A DNA stretch of 64,000 nt from JAOPZW01 sp963764585 (GTDB taxonomy: Bacteria; Actinomycetota; Thermoleophilia; Solirubrobacterales; Solirubrobacteraceae): positions 186,001 through 250,000 of the forward strand of contig CAVXTB010000002.1 of the NCBI GenBank assembly GCA_963764585.1, in the 5' to 3' direction. The notes beneath the pieces were generated by a model. It worked only from the letters and a program-made list of their open reading frames with translations, ran no database searches and was not told where the DNA came from. The stretch's first letter is position 1. Every line of letters begins with the position of its first letter. Positions 33,551 through 42,808 of the stretch are shown piece after piece. The position numbers and the translations under genes were made by a program.

Positions 33551-34898
33551 CGTCACCGAGCGACCGACCAGGCGTCTGCTGCCGGGAGCGCTTGCCGCGA
33601 TCGCGGCCGTGGTCCTCGCCGCTGCGCTGACCGCCTGCGGTGGTGGCGGATCGAGCGACAAGAACGGCGAGGTGGTGATCACCTGCGGGTCGTGCCAGGC
33701 GAGCCCGACCGACCCGTCGCTGCAGTTCGCCCACGACACCGCGGAGGCCTTCAACAAGAAGTACGCCGGCAGGTACCACGTCAAGACGGTCAAGAACCAG
33801 TACGCAGGCTCCAGCGCCGACCGGCTGCAGTACTACCAGCGCCTCGCGCTCGCCGATGACCTCCCGGACATCTTCCAGATCAACCCGGCCGAGCTGCGGT
33901 CGCTGAACAAGACCGGCAAGCTCATGAACTTCGCGCCGGCGCTCGACACGGACGGCGCCTGGAAGACCTCCTTCAACACCGGCGCCTTCGCCGCGATCAC
34001 GGGCCAGGACGGCCAGATCTGGGCCATCCCGGAGACGCGCGACGCGATCGGCATCTACTACAACAAGGCGATGTTCCGCGCGGCGGGCATCAGCGCGTTC
34101 CCGCAGACGTGGGCCGAGTTCGAGGCCGACTGCGCGAAGATCAAGGCCGCCGGGAAGACGTGCTTCGCGATGGACGGCGACTGGGTCACGCTGCTGATGT
34201 GGGCGAACCTCATCGGCACGCTGCCCAACGGCAAGGCGTTCCTCGACGGCGCCATCCGCGGCGGCGACTACTCGACCAATCCGATGGTCGTGAAGGCGAC
34301 CGAGACGCTCAAGCGCTGGCACACGGAGGGCTTCGTCAACGCCGACGCGTTCTCCGGCGAGTACCAGAACGCCGCGACCGCGTTCATCCGCGGTCAGGCG
34401 GCGATGATCGCCAACGGCCCCTGGATGGTGAACAGCGACATCAAGACCAAGAACGCGGTCAAGGGCCTCTACGACGAGATCGGCTACGAGAACTCGCCCG
34501 GATGGACCGCCGACGCACGCGGCCTGATCATCATCTCGGCCGAGGGCAGCTACGCCAGCGGCGCGCACGACGAGCGCAAGCAGGAGGCGGTGACGACGTT
34601 CATGAAGTTCCTGACCTCGCATGGTCAGGCGCTGCAGCAGATCCACGTCGAGGGCGCGTGGCCCGCGGCCAGGTTCGAGCCGACCGCGGCCGAGGCCAAG
34701 ACGCTCGAGCCGCTGGCGTCCGCGCTGGTCAAGAAGGCGGGCTCGGTGCCGCTGACCTTCCCCCATCCGTACTACAACGCGCCGGCGCCGTTCTCGAGCG
34801 CGTGGAAGAACCTCTGGCCGGCCTACGTCAAGGGCCAGATGAGCACGCACGACTTCCTCAGCAAGCTGTCGAAGGACGCGCAGTCGCCAACCGGCTGA
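33531..34898 (+). CDS. ABC transporter sugar-binding lipoprotein
   Basis: 455 residues. Basic start, hydrophobic segment LPGALAAIAAVVLAAALTAC and lipobox L-T-A-C-G near residue 36, so it is anchored outside the membrane. DLPDIFQINPAELRSLNKTG, IPETRDAIGIYYNKAMFRAA and FIRGQAAMIANGPWMVNSDI are the solute-binding family 1 (sugar) pattern. Start ATG 33531 follows GGGAGAGAGG. It lies inside the aldolase end by 20 bases and before two permeases, so uptake and catabolism are expressed together. Confidence 0.92.
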   Translation: MSARVPNVTERPTRRLLPGALAAIAAVVLAAALTACGGGGSSDKNGEVVITCGSCQASPTDPSLQFAHDTAEAFNKKYAGRYHVKTVKNQYAGSSADRLQYYQRLALADDLPDIFQINPAELRSLNKTGKLMNFAPALDTDGAWKTSFNTGAFAAITGQDGQIWAIPETRDAIGIYYNKAMFRAAGISAFPQTWAEFEADCAKIKAAGKTCFAMDGDWVTLLMWANLIGTLPNGKAFLDGAIRGGDYSTNPMVVKATETLKRWHTEGFVNADAFSGEYQNAATAFIRGQAAMIANGPWMVNSDIKTKNAVKGLYDEIGYENSPGWTADARGLIIISAEGSYASGAHDERKQEAVTTFMKFLTSHGQALQQIHVEGAWPAARFEPTAAEAKTLEPLASALVKKAGSVPLTFPHPYYNAPAPFSSAWKNLWPAYVKGQMSTHDFLSKLSKDAQSPTG

Positions 34899-34919
34899 GG
34901 CCGGCGTGCCGACCCCGTG

Positions 34920-35888
34920 ATGGCGCTGCTCGAACACATCGAGCGAAGCAGTCCCGAGCCCTCCGTCGCGCCGGCTGCCGCGCCGGCGCGACGGCGGCGG
35001 CGCTCGCGGCCGGCCGGCCAGCGGCCGCCGCGCGGGATGCGGTGGTCCGTCGCCCTGTCGATCCTGCCGGGGCTGGCGCTCTTCGTCGCCTTCTATGTCG
35101 TGCCGATGGGGATGCTCCTGGTCACGTCGCTGGCGGACTGGAGCGGCCTGGGCTTCCGCTTCCTCGGCCTGGACAACTTCACGCACATGGTGCACGACCC
35201 GACCTTCTGGAAGGCCGGGCGCAACACGATGCTCTACGTCGCAGCGGGCGTGTTCGTGGAGGTGCCGCTCGGGGTGCTCGCCGGCATCATCCTCGCGCAG
35301 CACGTCCCCGGTTGGCGGGCGTTCCGCGCGATCCTCTTCGTGCCGTTCGTGATCTCCGGCGCGGCCTACGCCCTGGTCTTCGCGATCTTCTACGACCCGC
35401 GCTACGGACTGCTCAACAGCGGTCTGGGGCTCGTCGGGCTCAACCGTCACCACGACTGGCTGTTCACGACGGGGACCGCGCTGATGGCGGTCGCCGGGAC
35501 CTTCGTCTTCATCCTCGGCCTGGTGATCGTCCTGGTGATGGCGGAGATCGCCGCGATCCCGACCGAGCTCTACGAGGCGGCGGCGATCGACGGCGCCTCG
35601 GTGGTGCAGCGCCAGCTCTACATCACGCTGCCGCTGCTGCGCAACGTGGTCGGGACGATCGTGCTGATCACCCTGCTCGGGTACCTCGCGCTGTTCGACG
35701 TGGTCTTCATCCTCACGAAGGGCGGACCGAACGACGCGACGCTCACGCTTGCCCTCTACGCCTACCGCGCGTACGTCAACAACGCGTGGGGCTACGCGAG
35801 CGCCGTGGGGATCGTCATCGTGCTCGTGGGGCTGCTGCTGATCGTCGCCGTGCGCCGCTTGTTCCGGCTCGGGGAGCGGACGCTGTGA
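34920..35888 (+). CDS. ABC sugar transporter permease (MalF type)
   Basis: 322 residues, with a basic, Pro/Arg-rich 45-residue cytoplasmic head, then six membrane helices from VALSILPGLALFVAFYVVPM onwards. The EAA loop that docks the ATPase is EIAAIPTELYEAAAIDGASV. ATG 34920 is preferred over the in-frame GTG just before it. Coupled by GTGA to the second permease. Confidence 0.92.
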   Translation: MALLEHIERSSPEPSVAPAAAPARRRRRSRPAGQRPPRGMRWSVALSILPGLALFVAFYVVPMGMLLVTSLADWSGLGFRFLGLDNFTHMVHDPTFWKAGRNTMLYVAAGVFVEVPLGVLAGIILAQHVPGWRAFRAILFVPFVISGAAYALVFAIFYDPRYGLLNSGLGLVGLNRHHDWLFTTGTALMAVAGTFVFILGLVIVLVMAEIAAIPTELYEAAAIDGASVVQRQLYITLPLLRNVVGTIVLITLLGYLALFDVVFILTKGGPNDATLTLALYAYRAYVNNAWGYASAVGIVIVLVGLLLIVAVRRLFRLGERTL

Positions 35889-36721
35889 AGGGCAAGTGGG
35901 TCAAGCGGCTCGCCGGCGGCGCGTGGTGCTACGGCGTGCTCGCGCTCCTCACCGCGGCCGCGCTCCTGCCGACGCTGTGGGTGATGGTCTCGTCCTTCAA
36001 GACGGGCGCCCAGATCTTCTCGGGCTCGGGGCTGATCCCGCGGCCGTTCACGCTGCAGGGGTACGCGGACGCCTTCGGCCAGGTCCACCTCGCGCGGTAT
36101 CTGCTCAACACCGCGCTCTACGCGGTCTGCGGCTCGCTTGGCTCGCTGGTGACCGCGCTCCTCGCCGCCTACCCGATGGCGCGCTACCACTTCCCCGGCC
36201 GCAACACGCTCGTGGCAGCGTTCAGCCTCGCTCTCGCGATCCCCGTCGTGGGCCTGGCGACGCCCGAGTTCTTCGTCGTGCGCAAGCTCGGCCTGTTCGA
36301 CAGCCAGCTCGGCTTCGTCGTCTTCTACTCGGCGCTCTTCTTCCCGCTCGCGTTCGTGATCCTGCGCGCGTTCCTGGTCAGCCTGCCGCCCGAGCTCGAG
36401 GAGGCCGCGATCGTCGACGGCGCCGGCTACTTCACGATCATCCGCAAGATCGTCGTCCCGCTGATGCGGCCGGCGCTCGCGACGGCGGCGGTCATCGTCT
36501 TCGTCGGGATCTGGAACGAGTTCTACTTCGCCAACCTGCTGAGCGCGTCGAGTACGACCCAGAACGCCCAGATCGCGCTCGCAAGCTTCCGGTCGCAGTT
36601 CAACTTCAACGTCAGCGCCATGCTGGCGGGCACCACCGTCGTGATGATCGTCCCGATCATGATGTTCCTGCTGCTCCAACGGCAGGTCATCGCGGGGCTC
36701 ACGGCGGGGACCACGAAGTGA
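35885..36721 (+). CDS. ABC sugar transporter permease (MalG type)
   Basis: 278 residues with six helices, first GVLALLTAAALLPTLWVMVS. EAA loop: LPPELEEAAIVDGAGYFTII then RKIVVPLMRPAL. It closes the operon. No ATP-binding subunit is encoded in the locus, so a shared MsmK/MsiK-type ATPase elsewhere must power the transporter (established for many actinobacteria). A strong terminator follows at 36807. Confidence 0.92.
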   Translation: MKGKWVKRLAGGAWCYGVLALLTAAALLPTLWVMVSSFKTGAQIFSGSGLIPRPFTLQGYADAFGQVHLARYLLNTALYAVCGSLGSLVTALLAAYPMARYHFPGRNTLVAAFSLALAIPVVGLATPEFFVVRKLGLFDSQLGFVVFYSALFFPLAFVILRAFLVSLPPELEEAAIVDGAGYFTIIRKIVVPLMRPALATAAVIVFVGIWNEFYFANLLSASSTTQNAQIALASFRSQFNFNVSAMLAGTTVVMIVPIMMFLLLQRQVIAGLTAGTTK

Positions 36722-36806
36722 CCGGTTGATCGGGCGCGCACTGTGTCAAGAATTCACTTGCACTCCTCGCGATCGCTAGCTGCAACGCGGCATAGCAGAG
36801 TCACGC

Positions 36807-36830
36807 GAGGGCGACCAGATGGTCGCCCTC
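36807..36830 (+). terminator. Terminator of the sugar-acid operon
   Basis: GAGGGCGACC-AGAT-GGTCGCCCTC, a perfect 10-bp stem with tetraloop, followed by AGTGTTTCTG. It stands 86 bases past the last permease. The rest of 36722-36983 shows no gene and includes the RtcB leader, with a TTGACA at 36951. Confidence 0.7.
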
Positions 36831-36983
36831 AGTGTTTCTGAGACGCTGATCCGCCCTTTCACTTAATGTGACTGGCGGGCGCGAGCCTGCCAATTTGTGA
36901 CACGACGCGCCCCTGCCGAGCAGGTCCCGGCGGGGGCGCCGCGAGGCCTTGACAAACGACGACGCGAGAGAGGAGATGGGAGC

Positions 36984-38279
36984 ATGATCAAGACGTTCGG
37001 GCCGGTGGATCAGCGCAGCCTCGACCAGCTCGAGCGCTGCATGGCCGCGGGCGATGCGGAGCACGGCGTGCTCTGCGCCGACCACCACCCCGGCTACAGC
37101 CAGCCGATCGGCGGCGCGATCGCCTACGAGGGCCACGTGTCGCCGTCGGGCGTCGGCTACGACATCGGCTGCGGCAACAAGGCCGCCAGCACCGAGCTGA
37201 CGCGCGCCGACCTCGATGCGCTCGGCGGCGTCGAGCGCATCATGGGCGAGATCACCCGCCGGATCTCGTTCGGCATGGGCGTGCCGGCGCAGGAGCGCGT
37301 CGACCACCCGGTCCTCGACCGCATCCGCCACGCGGAGTTCGCTCCGCAGCGGGCGCTCGCGCAGCTCGCGGAGAGCCAGCTCGGCACCGTCGGGTCGGGC
37401 AACCACTACGTCAACCTGATGGAGGACGAGCAGGGCCTGATCTGGGTCGGCGTCCACTTCGGGTCGCGCGGCTTCGGGCACAAGACCGCCTCCGGGTTCC
37501 TCGCGCTCGCGCAGGGGCTCCCGTTCGGCGGCCGCGCGCCCGGTGGCGAGATGGACTCGCCGCCCGTGCTGCTCGAGATCGGGACGGAGCTCGGGGACGC
37601 GTACGTCGCCGCGATGCAGCTGGCCGGCGACTACGCGTACGCCGGGCGCGACGCCGTCGTGGCCAAGGTGCTCGAGATTCTCGGCGCCCAGGCAACGCAC
37701 GAGGTGCACAACCACCACAACTACGCGTGGCGCGAGGAGCACTTCGGCCGCGCCTACTGGGTGGTCCGCAAGGGCTGCACGCCGGCGGAGCCGGGGCAGG
37801 AGGGCTTCGTCGGCGGCTCGATGGGCGACGACTCGGTGATCCTCGAGGGCGTGCAGACGCCGGATTCCGCGGAGGCGATGTTCTCCACGGTCCACGGTGC
37901 CGGGCGCGTCATGAGCCGCACGCAGGCCGCCGGCAAGGTCCGCCGGCGCAAGCGCTGGACGTGCCGCAACCGCGACTGCGAGCGCCTCTTCGAGACCGCC
38001 GAGGAGCGCTGCCCGGAGCACCCCGACGCCGGAACGATGAAGACGTGGCTGACCGAGCAGGTGCGGCCCGGCGTGGTCGACTGGACCGCCGTTCAGGCGC
38101 GCCTGCGCGAGCAGGGCATCGTCCTCGTCGGCGGCGGTGCGGACGAGGCGCCGGAGGTGTACAAGCGCCTCCCCGACGTCCTCGCCGCCCACGGTGACAC
38201 CGTGCGCGTCAAGCACCGGCTGCGCCCGCTCGGCGTGGCGATGGCCGGCCGCGACGTGCACGACCCCTACAAGGACTGA
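36984..38279 (+). CDS. rtcB: RtcB-like RNA-splicing ligase with zinc-ribbon-like insertion
   Basis: 431 residues. HHPGYSQPIGGAIAYEGHVS, SGVGYDIGCGNKAASTEL with metal Cys, GTVGSGNHYVNLMEDEQG, VHFGSRGFGHKTASGFLALA, HNHHNYAWREEHFG and STVHGAGRVMSRTQAAG, where the His takes GMP. The enzyme joins 2',3'-cyclic-phosphate or 3'-phosphate RNA ends to 5'-OH. Directly after the guanylation motif is an insert of ~35 residues, RRRKRWTCRNRDCERLFE then ERCPEHPDAGT, with Cys-x4-Cys-x11-Cys-x2-His, like a zinc ribbon. RtcB genes are often induced by RNA damage. Start ATG 36984 follows GAGAGGAG. A terminator follows closely. Confidence 0.92.
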   Translation: MIKTFGPVDQRSLDQLERCMAAGDAEHGVLCADHHPGYSQPIGGAIAYEGHVSPSGVGYDIGCGNKAASTELTRADLDALGGVERIMGEITRRISFGMGVPAQERVDHPVLDRIRHAEFAPQRALAQLAESQLGTVGSGNHYVNLMEDEQGLIWVGVHFGSRGFGHKTASGFLALAQGLPFGGRAPGGEMDSPPVLLEIGTELGDAYVAAMQLAGDYAYAGRDAVVAKVLEILGAQATHEVHNHHNYAWREEHFGRAYWVVRKGCTPAEPGQEGFVGGSMGDDSVILEGVQTPDSAEAMFSTVHGAGRVMSRTQAAGKVRRRKRWTCRNRDCERLFETAEERCPEHPDAGTMKTWLTEQVRPGVVDWTAVQARLREQGIVLVGGGADEAPEVYKRLPDVLAAHGDTVRVKHRLRPLGVAMAGRDVHDPYKD

Positions 38280-38280
38280 A

Positions 38281-38306
38281 CGAGGCCCGCCGACGAGCGG
38301 GCCTCG
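38281..38306 (+). terminator. Terminator of rtcB
   Basis: CGAGGCCCGC-CGACGA-GCGGGCCTCG, a perfect 10-bp stem with a 6-nt loop, one base past the rtcB stop. No T run follows, as is common at high GC. Confidence 0.65.
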
Positions 38307-38369
38307 GTCCGATCGCGTGGCCACGAGCGTGTGAGCGTTTCGTGAGCGGCCCTCCTTACGGTCGCCACC

Positions 38370-39009
38370 GTGAACCAGAGGCGACATGCTCGGCGCGTGC
38401 GGCTCGCTGCCGCGCTCGTCTCGACGGCCGCCGTGGCGGTCGCCGGCTGCGGGACCGGCGAGCGCACGCGCGCGCGATTCCGTGGCCGCGGCGCCGACGT
38501 CCGCACCGGCGCCCGACGCGCAGCGCACGCAGGACCTCGTCCCGCTGACCACCGCGCAGGCGGCCCGGATGGCGGATCGGGTCGCGCTCGTCGTCGCGCG
38601 CGGCTCGCGGGTGGTCGAGGGCGCGCCGGGCACGCCCTTCACGCGCACGACGTTCGCCGTGCAGGACGTGCTCAAGGGCGAGCTGCCGCGTCGCTTCGTC
38701 CTGCAGGTGATCGGCGGGCGGTTGGGCAACCGCGTCGTCGAGTCACCGGTGCAGGCGTTCGCGCCGTCGAGCCGCTACGTCCTCTTCCTGGGCCCCGACA
38801 ACCGCGTCGGCCCGACGATCATCCCCCAGGCCGTGCTCAACGTGCGGCGAGCGGCCGGCACCGAGGTCGTCGCGCCGGCGCCGCGCGGCATCCGCCTGCT
38901 CGGCGCGGGCTCGGACGCACCGGCGCACGCGCTCGGCGCTGGGCCGCGCCTGGACGACGTCCTGTTCTCGATCCGGCGCTATCTGCGCACGACCGGAGGC
39001 TCGCCATGA
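38370..39009 (+). CDS. Predicted lipoprotein, frameshifted at a CG-dinucleotide tract
   Basis: From GTG 38370 the frame gives a proper lipoprotein signal: basic RRHARRVRLAAALVSTAAVA then VAGCG. At the tract ACGCGCGCGCG (~38468-38477) the frame must change to reach the body, ARDSVAAAPTSAPAPDAQRT, ADRVALVVARGSRVVEGAPG, QVIGGRLGNRVVESPVQAFA, to the stop at 39009. The body alone can also start at ATG 38386, but then lacks a signal peptide. Loss of one CG unit explains the shift. Function unknown. Its stop overlaps ATG 39006 of the metalloprotease gene. Confidence 0.7.
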
Positions 39010-42000
39010 CGCGGCTTCGCTACATGCCTCGTGCTCGCGGCGGCCGTCGCCGCCCTCGTCGCCGCCCCGGCCGGGGCCTACGAGCACCTCGGCCAGCAGA
39101 TCGGCTCACAGGTGCTCCCGCAGCACTGGGCGACGCTGCCGATCGCGCTCACCGTCGACAACGGGGCGACGAGCGTCCTGCCCGAGATCAACACGGCGAT
39201 GAGCACGTGGAACGCCGTCGACACGGCGAGGGACCCGTGGAGCACGGCGACGCTGGCGCCCGTCGACTTCACCAAGAACAACTTCGGCACCGCGTGGGGC
39301 GACCTGACCGGCGACGGCAAGCAGGAGGTCGTCGTCGACGAGGACGGGTCGATCCTGACCGACCTCGGGTTCGTGCCCGCATCGGTCAACGGCTTCGGCC
39401 TCAGCGGCGGAGTGATCGACCACGGCGAGGCGGTGATCAACGACCTCTATCTGCTGATCAACGGCTCGCGCACGGACTTCGACCGCCAGGCGACGGAGAT
39501 CCACGAGCTCGGCCACACGCTCGGCCTCGCGCACTCGAGCGTCGGGTGGCCGATCGGCAAGGACGGCGCGCTGTCGCCCGAGCTCGAGGTCGACGTGCCG
39601 ACGATGCATCCCTTCTCGATCTCCAGCAACGACCGTCAGACGCTCGAGGCCGACGACCGCGCGTCGCTCTCCGAGCTCTATCCCATGCCGAGCTTCGCCA
39701 CCTCGACGGGCACCATCACCGGCTTCGTGACCCGCTGCACCGGCGAGCCCGTGCTCGGCGCCAACGTGCGGGCGATCAACGTCGCGGACCCGACGATCCA
39801 GCTCACGCGCCTCACGGGCTTCGACGGCAAGACCGACGGCAGCTACACCATCAACGGCATCCCGCCCGGCGACTACGACGTGGTCGTCGAGCCGCTGAGC
39901 GGCGACCCCGACTACCTCGCGGGCCTGGCGACGTTCACGCGCATCGACACCGACTTCACGCAGGAGTACCTCAACAAGTCCAAGGAGGACGACTGCGCGC
40001 AGGACACCGACCCCAACGAGAAGGAGAGCATCCCCGTCGGCGCGACCGGGACGGTGCCGGCGAGCTTCAAGGTCGAAGGCGCCTCGCTCGCGCTGGTCAT
40101 CGACATCACCGGCAGCATGGGCCCGGAGATCGGCGCCGTGAAGACGGGGCTGAACGCGATGATCACGGCGCTCGCCGCCGCACCGGGCGACTTCCCCAAG
40201 ACGACGATCGTGACGTTCGACGACGGGGCGACGATCAACGTGGTCAGCCGCGATCCCGACCGGCTGCGCAGCGTCATCGCCGGGCTCACCACCCACAGCA
40301 CGCCCGACTGCCCCGAGGGCTCCAACAGGGCGCTGATGACCGCCGGGCGGCTGCTCGGCAGCGGCGGCCGGGCGATCCTCGTCACCGACGCCGAGAGCCA
40401 TCCGACCGGACCGTCGCGCGAAGCCGTCGACGAGCTGTACGCGGCGAAGGGCGCGCGGCTGTCCGTGTTGCTGTCGGGCAGCTGCCCGGGCGCGCCCGCG
40501 CTGGCAGGCGCCCGTGCCGCGGCCCCGCAGGCGGGCATCCCGGCGACGAACCTCGAGACGTTCACGGGCGCGGGCGCGGACCCCGATCACGCGAAGCCCG
40601 CCGACGTCCTCGGCGCCGAGAACTCGGTGCGGACGTTCAGCGAGGAGAGCCTCTTCAGCGGCGGCCTGTTCAGCTTCCAGCCCGAGATCAAGACCGGCAC
40701 GGCGGACGCGAACACGCGGTACTCGAACACGCTGGCGAACATCGCCATCTCGGCGGCGACGCCCGCCGTCGCGGCGGTCAACCCGTCGGCGGCCCCCCAG
40801 GGCACGACGCTCGACGTCGAGCTGACCGGCTCCAAGACCAATTTCCGCTCCGGGAGCAGCGTTGCCATCGGCGGGTCCGGGGTGTCGGTGACCTCGACCG
40901 ACGTGCAGTCCGCAACACGGATCGTGGCGCGGCTGGTCGTGGCGCCGGGCGCGGCGCTCGGCTTCCGCGACGTCACGGTCAGCACCGATCGGGGCGACGG
41001 CACGACCGAGACGGCGACGGGCATCGGGGCCGTCCAGGTCGTCGGGGCTCCGTCCGCGCCGACCGTGCTGTCCGTGACGCCGTCGACGGTGACGGTCGGG
41101 TCGACCCGCGACGTGACGATCTCCGGCGGGCTGACCCACTTCGCCGCCGGGACGAGCGTCGCCAACCTCGGCGCCGGCGTGACCGTCAACAGCGTGACCG
41201 TCAACTCGCCGACGTCGGCGGTGGCCAACGTCACGGTCGCGCCGGGCGCGACGGTCGGCTTCCGCGACGTGAGGGTCACGACGGGCGGCGAGCTCGCGGC
41301 CGAGACCGTGCCGGGGCCGCTCCTCGTAACGGCCGCGCCGCCCGCGATCGCGCGGCTGACGAGCGCGAGCCCGAGCTCCGGCGTCCGCGGCTCGACCGTC
41401 GACGTCACGCTCACCGGCGCCAACACGGCGTTCGCAAGCGGCACCTCCGTGGCGTCGGCGAGCGGCACGGGCGTGCAGGTCCTGTCGACAACGGTGAGCA
41501 GCCCGACGTCGCTCGTCGCGCGCCTGAGGATCGCCGGCGACGCGCCGCTCGGGTTCCGCGACCTGAAGGTCACGACCGGGGCGCAGGACGCCGCCCTGCT
41601 CGACGGCTTCGAGGTCACGGCGGTCCCGCGGGCCGCGACCGGGCCGGCGCCGGCCGCCGGGAGCGCGAGCAGCGGCGGCGCGCCGAGCAGGTGCTCGGAC
41701 CGCTCGCGGCCGACCGCCGCGCTGCTCAAGGGCAGGAAGGGCGTGAGCGCCAAGCGCGGCAAGCTGGTCCTGCACGGCCGTGCGAGCGACAGCGGCTGCG
41801 TCGCGGCGATCTCCGTCGCGGGCAAGGTCGCGCGCGTCGAGGTCGCGATCTCCCGCGCAGCGGGCAGGAAGTGCCGGTTCGTCACCGCCACCGGCGGGCT
41901 GACCAAGGCGCGCAGCTGCTCGAAGCCCGTCTGGCTGAAGACGAAGGGCACCACGACGTGGACGTTCACCACGAAGCGCAGGCTCCCGCGGGGGACCTAC

Positions 42001-42078
42001 ACGATCCAGGTGCGCGCTCGCGACGTCGCGGGCAATCGCCAGGCCAAGGTCGCCAAGCGCGTGCAGCACGTGAGCTGA
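39006..42078 (+). CDS. Large secreted metalloprotease-like protein with VWA and IPT-like domains
   Basis: About 1020 residues. Residues ~20-210 form a metzincin-like domain with EIHELGHTLGLAHSSVGW (HExxHxxGxxH) and a downstream PTMHPFS Met-turn-like motif; ~215-300 a carboxypeptidase-regulatory-like domain (GEPVLGANVRAINVADP); ~330-540 a von Willebrand A-like domain (LALVIDITGSMGPEIGAVKT); ~545-840 three IPT-like repeats each ending GFRD(V/L)xV(S/T)T; then a basic C-terminus. In the present sequence the protein opens at GTG 39031. ATG 39006 overlaps the upstream stop and would give MTRLRYM plus the hydrophobic LVLAAAVAALVAAPAGA if one base were added near 39028, a correct signal peptide. Likely cell-surface or adhesive protease. 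Confidence 0.8.
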
Positions 42079-42125
42079 CCTCGCTATGGACGCCGCCCAG
42101 CCCCGCCGGGGCGGCCCGGCCGCGC

Positions 42126-42401
42126 CTAGGTCGCCGTGGCGCTCGCGGGACCGTCCTGCTGACCGAGGTTCACGCCTGCGCCGAGCAGCTCGGACGCGGT
42201 CTGCGCCCTTCCGTTGCGAGCCTCGTAGATCGAGAGCGCAGCGGCGACCTGGTCCAGGCGGGTACCGACCTCGGCGCCAACGGTCTCGGACATCCGGCAG
42301 CGGCCGATTCGCCTGTAGGGCAGCTCGACGTCGTAGACGCGACCGGGCCCACCGTCGGCTTGGACGGGGACTTCGTCCAGCTGGCGTGCGGTGAACGGCA
42401 C
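42126..42401 (-). CDS. Small protein of unknown function coupled to the DUF1508 gene
   Basis: 91 residues from GTG 42401: ARQLDEVPVQADGGPGRVYD, RRIGRCRMSETVGAEVGTRL, DQVAAALSIYEARNGRAQTA. No family recognised. The start lies three bases after the stop of the DUF1508 gene, suggesting coupled translation, and codon use is normal. Convergent with the metalloprotease gene. Could be spurious. Confidence 0.45.
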   Translation of the reverse strand: MPFTARQLDEVPVQADGGPGRVYDVELPYRRIGRCRMSETVGAEVGTRLDQVAAALSIYEARNGRAQTASELLGAGVNLGQQDGPASATAT

Positions 42402-42404
42402 CGG

Positions 42405-42614
42405 TCAGCCCAGCCCGCTCGCGCCGCTCACCAGCACGGGCTCGTCCTCCGGCGCCGGCGCCAGCCCGGCGTTCAGGCGCACGTCTTCTGCGGCGCGGGC
42501 GGCGGCCGTTGCCGAGTCGAAGCTCACGGCGGAGACGGCCAGGTCGGCCCCGTCGTCGCCGACGAGCCGCCAGTGGAACCGGTTGTCGTTGCCCTGATCG
42601 ATCACGAAGCGCAT
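42405..42614 (-). CDS. DUF1508 (YegP-like) small protein
   Basis: 69 residues: MRFVIDQGNDNRFHWRLVGD, DGADLAVSAVSFDSATAAAR, AAEDVRLNAG, one copy of the 48-residue YegP-type domain plus a tail. Function unknown. AGGAG at 42624-42628 stands nine bases before ATG 42614, so that start is chosen; an ATG at 42623 would leave no spacing. Divergent from the gene at 42809. Confidence 0.8.
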   Translation of the reverse strand: MRFVIDQGNDNRFHWRLVGDDGADLAVSAVSFDSATAAARAAEDVRLNAGLAPAPEDEPVLVSGASGLG

Positions 42615-42779
42615 CGCTTTCATCTCCTGATGGAGGGACGGCTTTCCTCGTCGCTGGGACGAAACTGTCCGTGCGGTTCGCCGATCGGCGGGGGCCGGCG
42701 GTGCTCTGCCCGAAGTCGCTTCGCAGGAGCGCTGAAGTGGCCCTGTTGGGTTCACTCTACTCCTCTGCAGTGCGGACCG

Positions 42780-42793
42780 GTTGCAGGTGCAAC
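42780..42793. promoter_or_regulatory. Palindrome GTTGCA-GG-TGCAAC upstream of gene at 42809
   Basis: A perfect 6-bp inverted repeat, overlapping a -10-like TATCCT (42794-42799), 15 bases before the ATG at 42809. The surrounding 100 bases are less GC-rich than the window, as expected of a promoter. Also in reach of the divergent DUF1508 gene. Confidence 0.35.
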
Positions 42794-42808
42794 TATCCTG
42801 AGGGGTAG

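Noticed and set aside
42114..42130. Possible tRNA or RNA gene signals in short gaps
   Set aside because: No T-loop GGTTCGAATCC-like motif with pairing arms was found here or in any other gap of the window.
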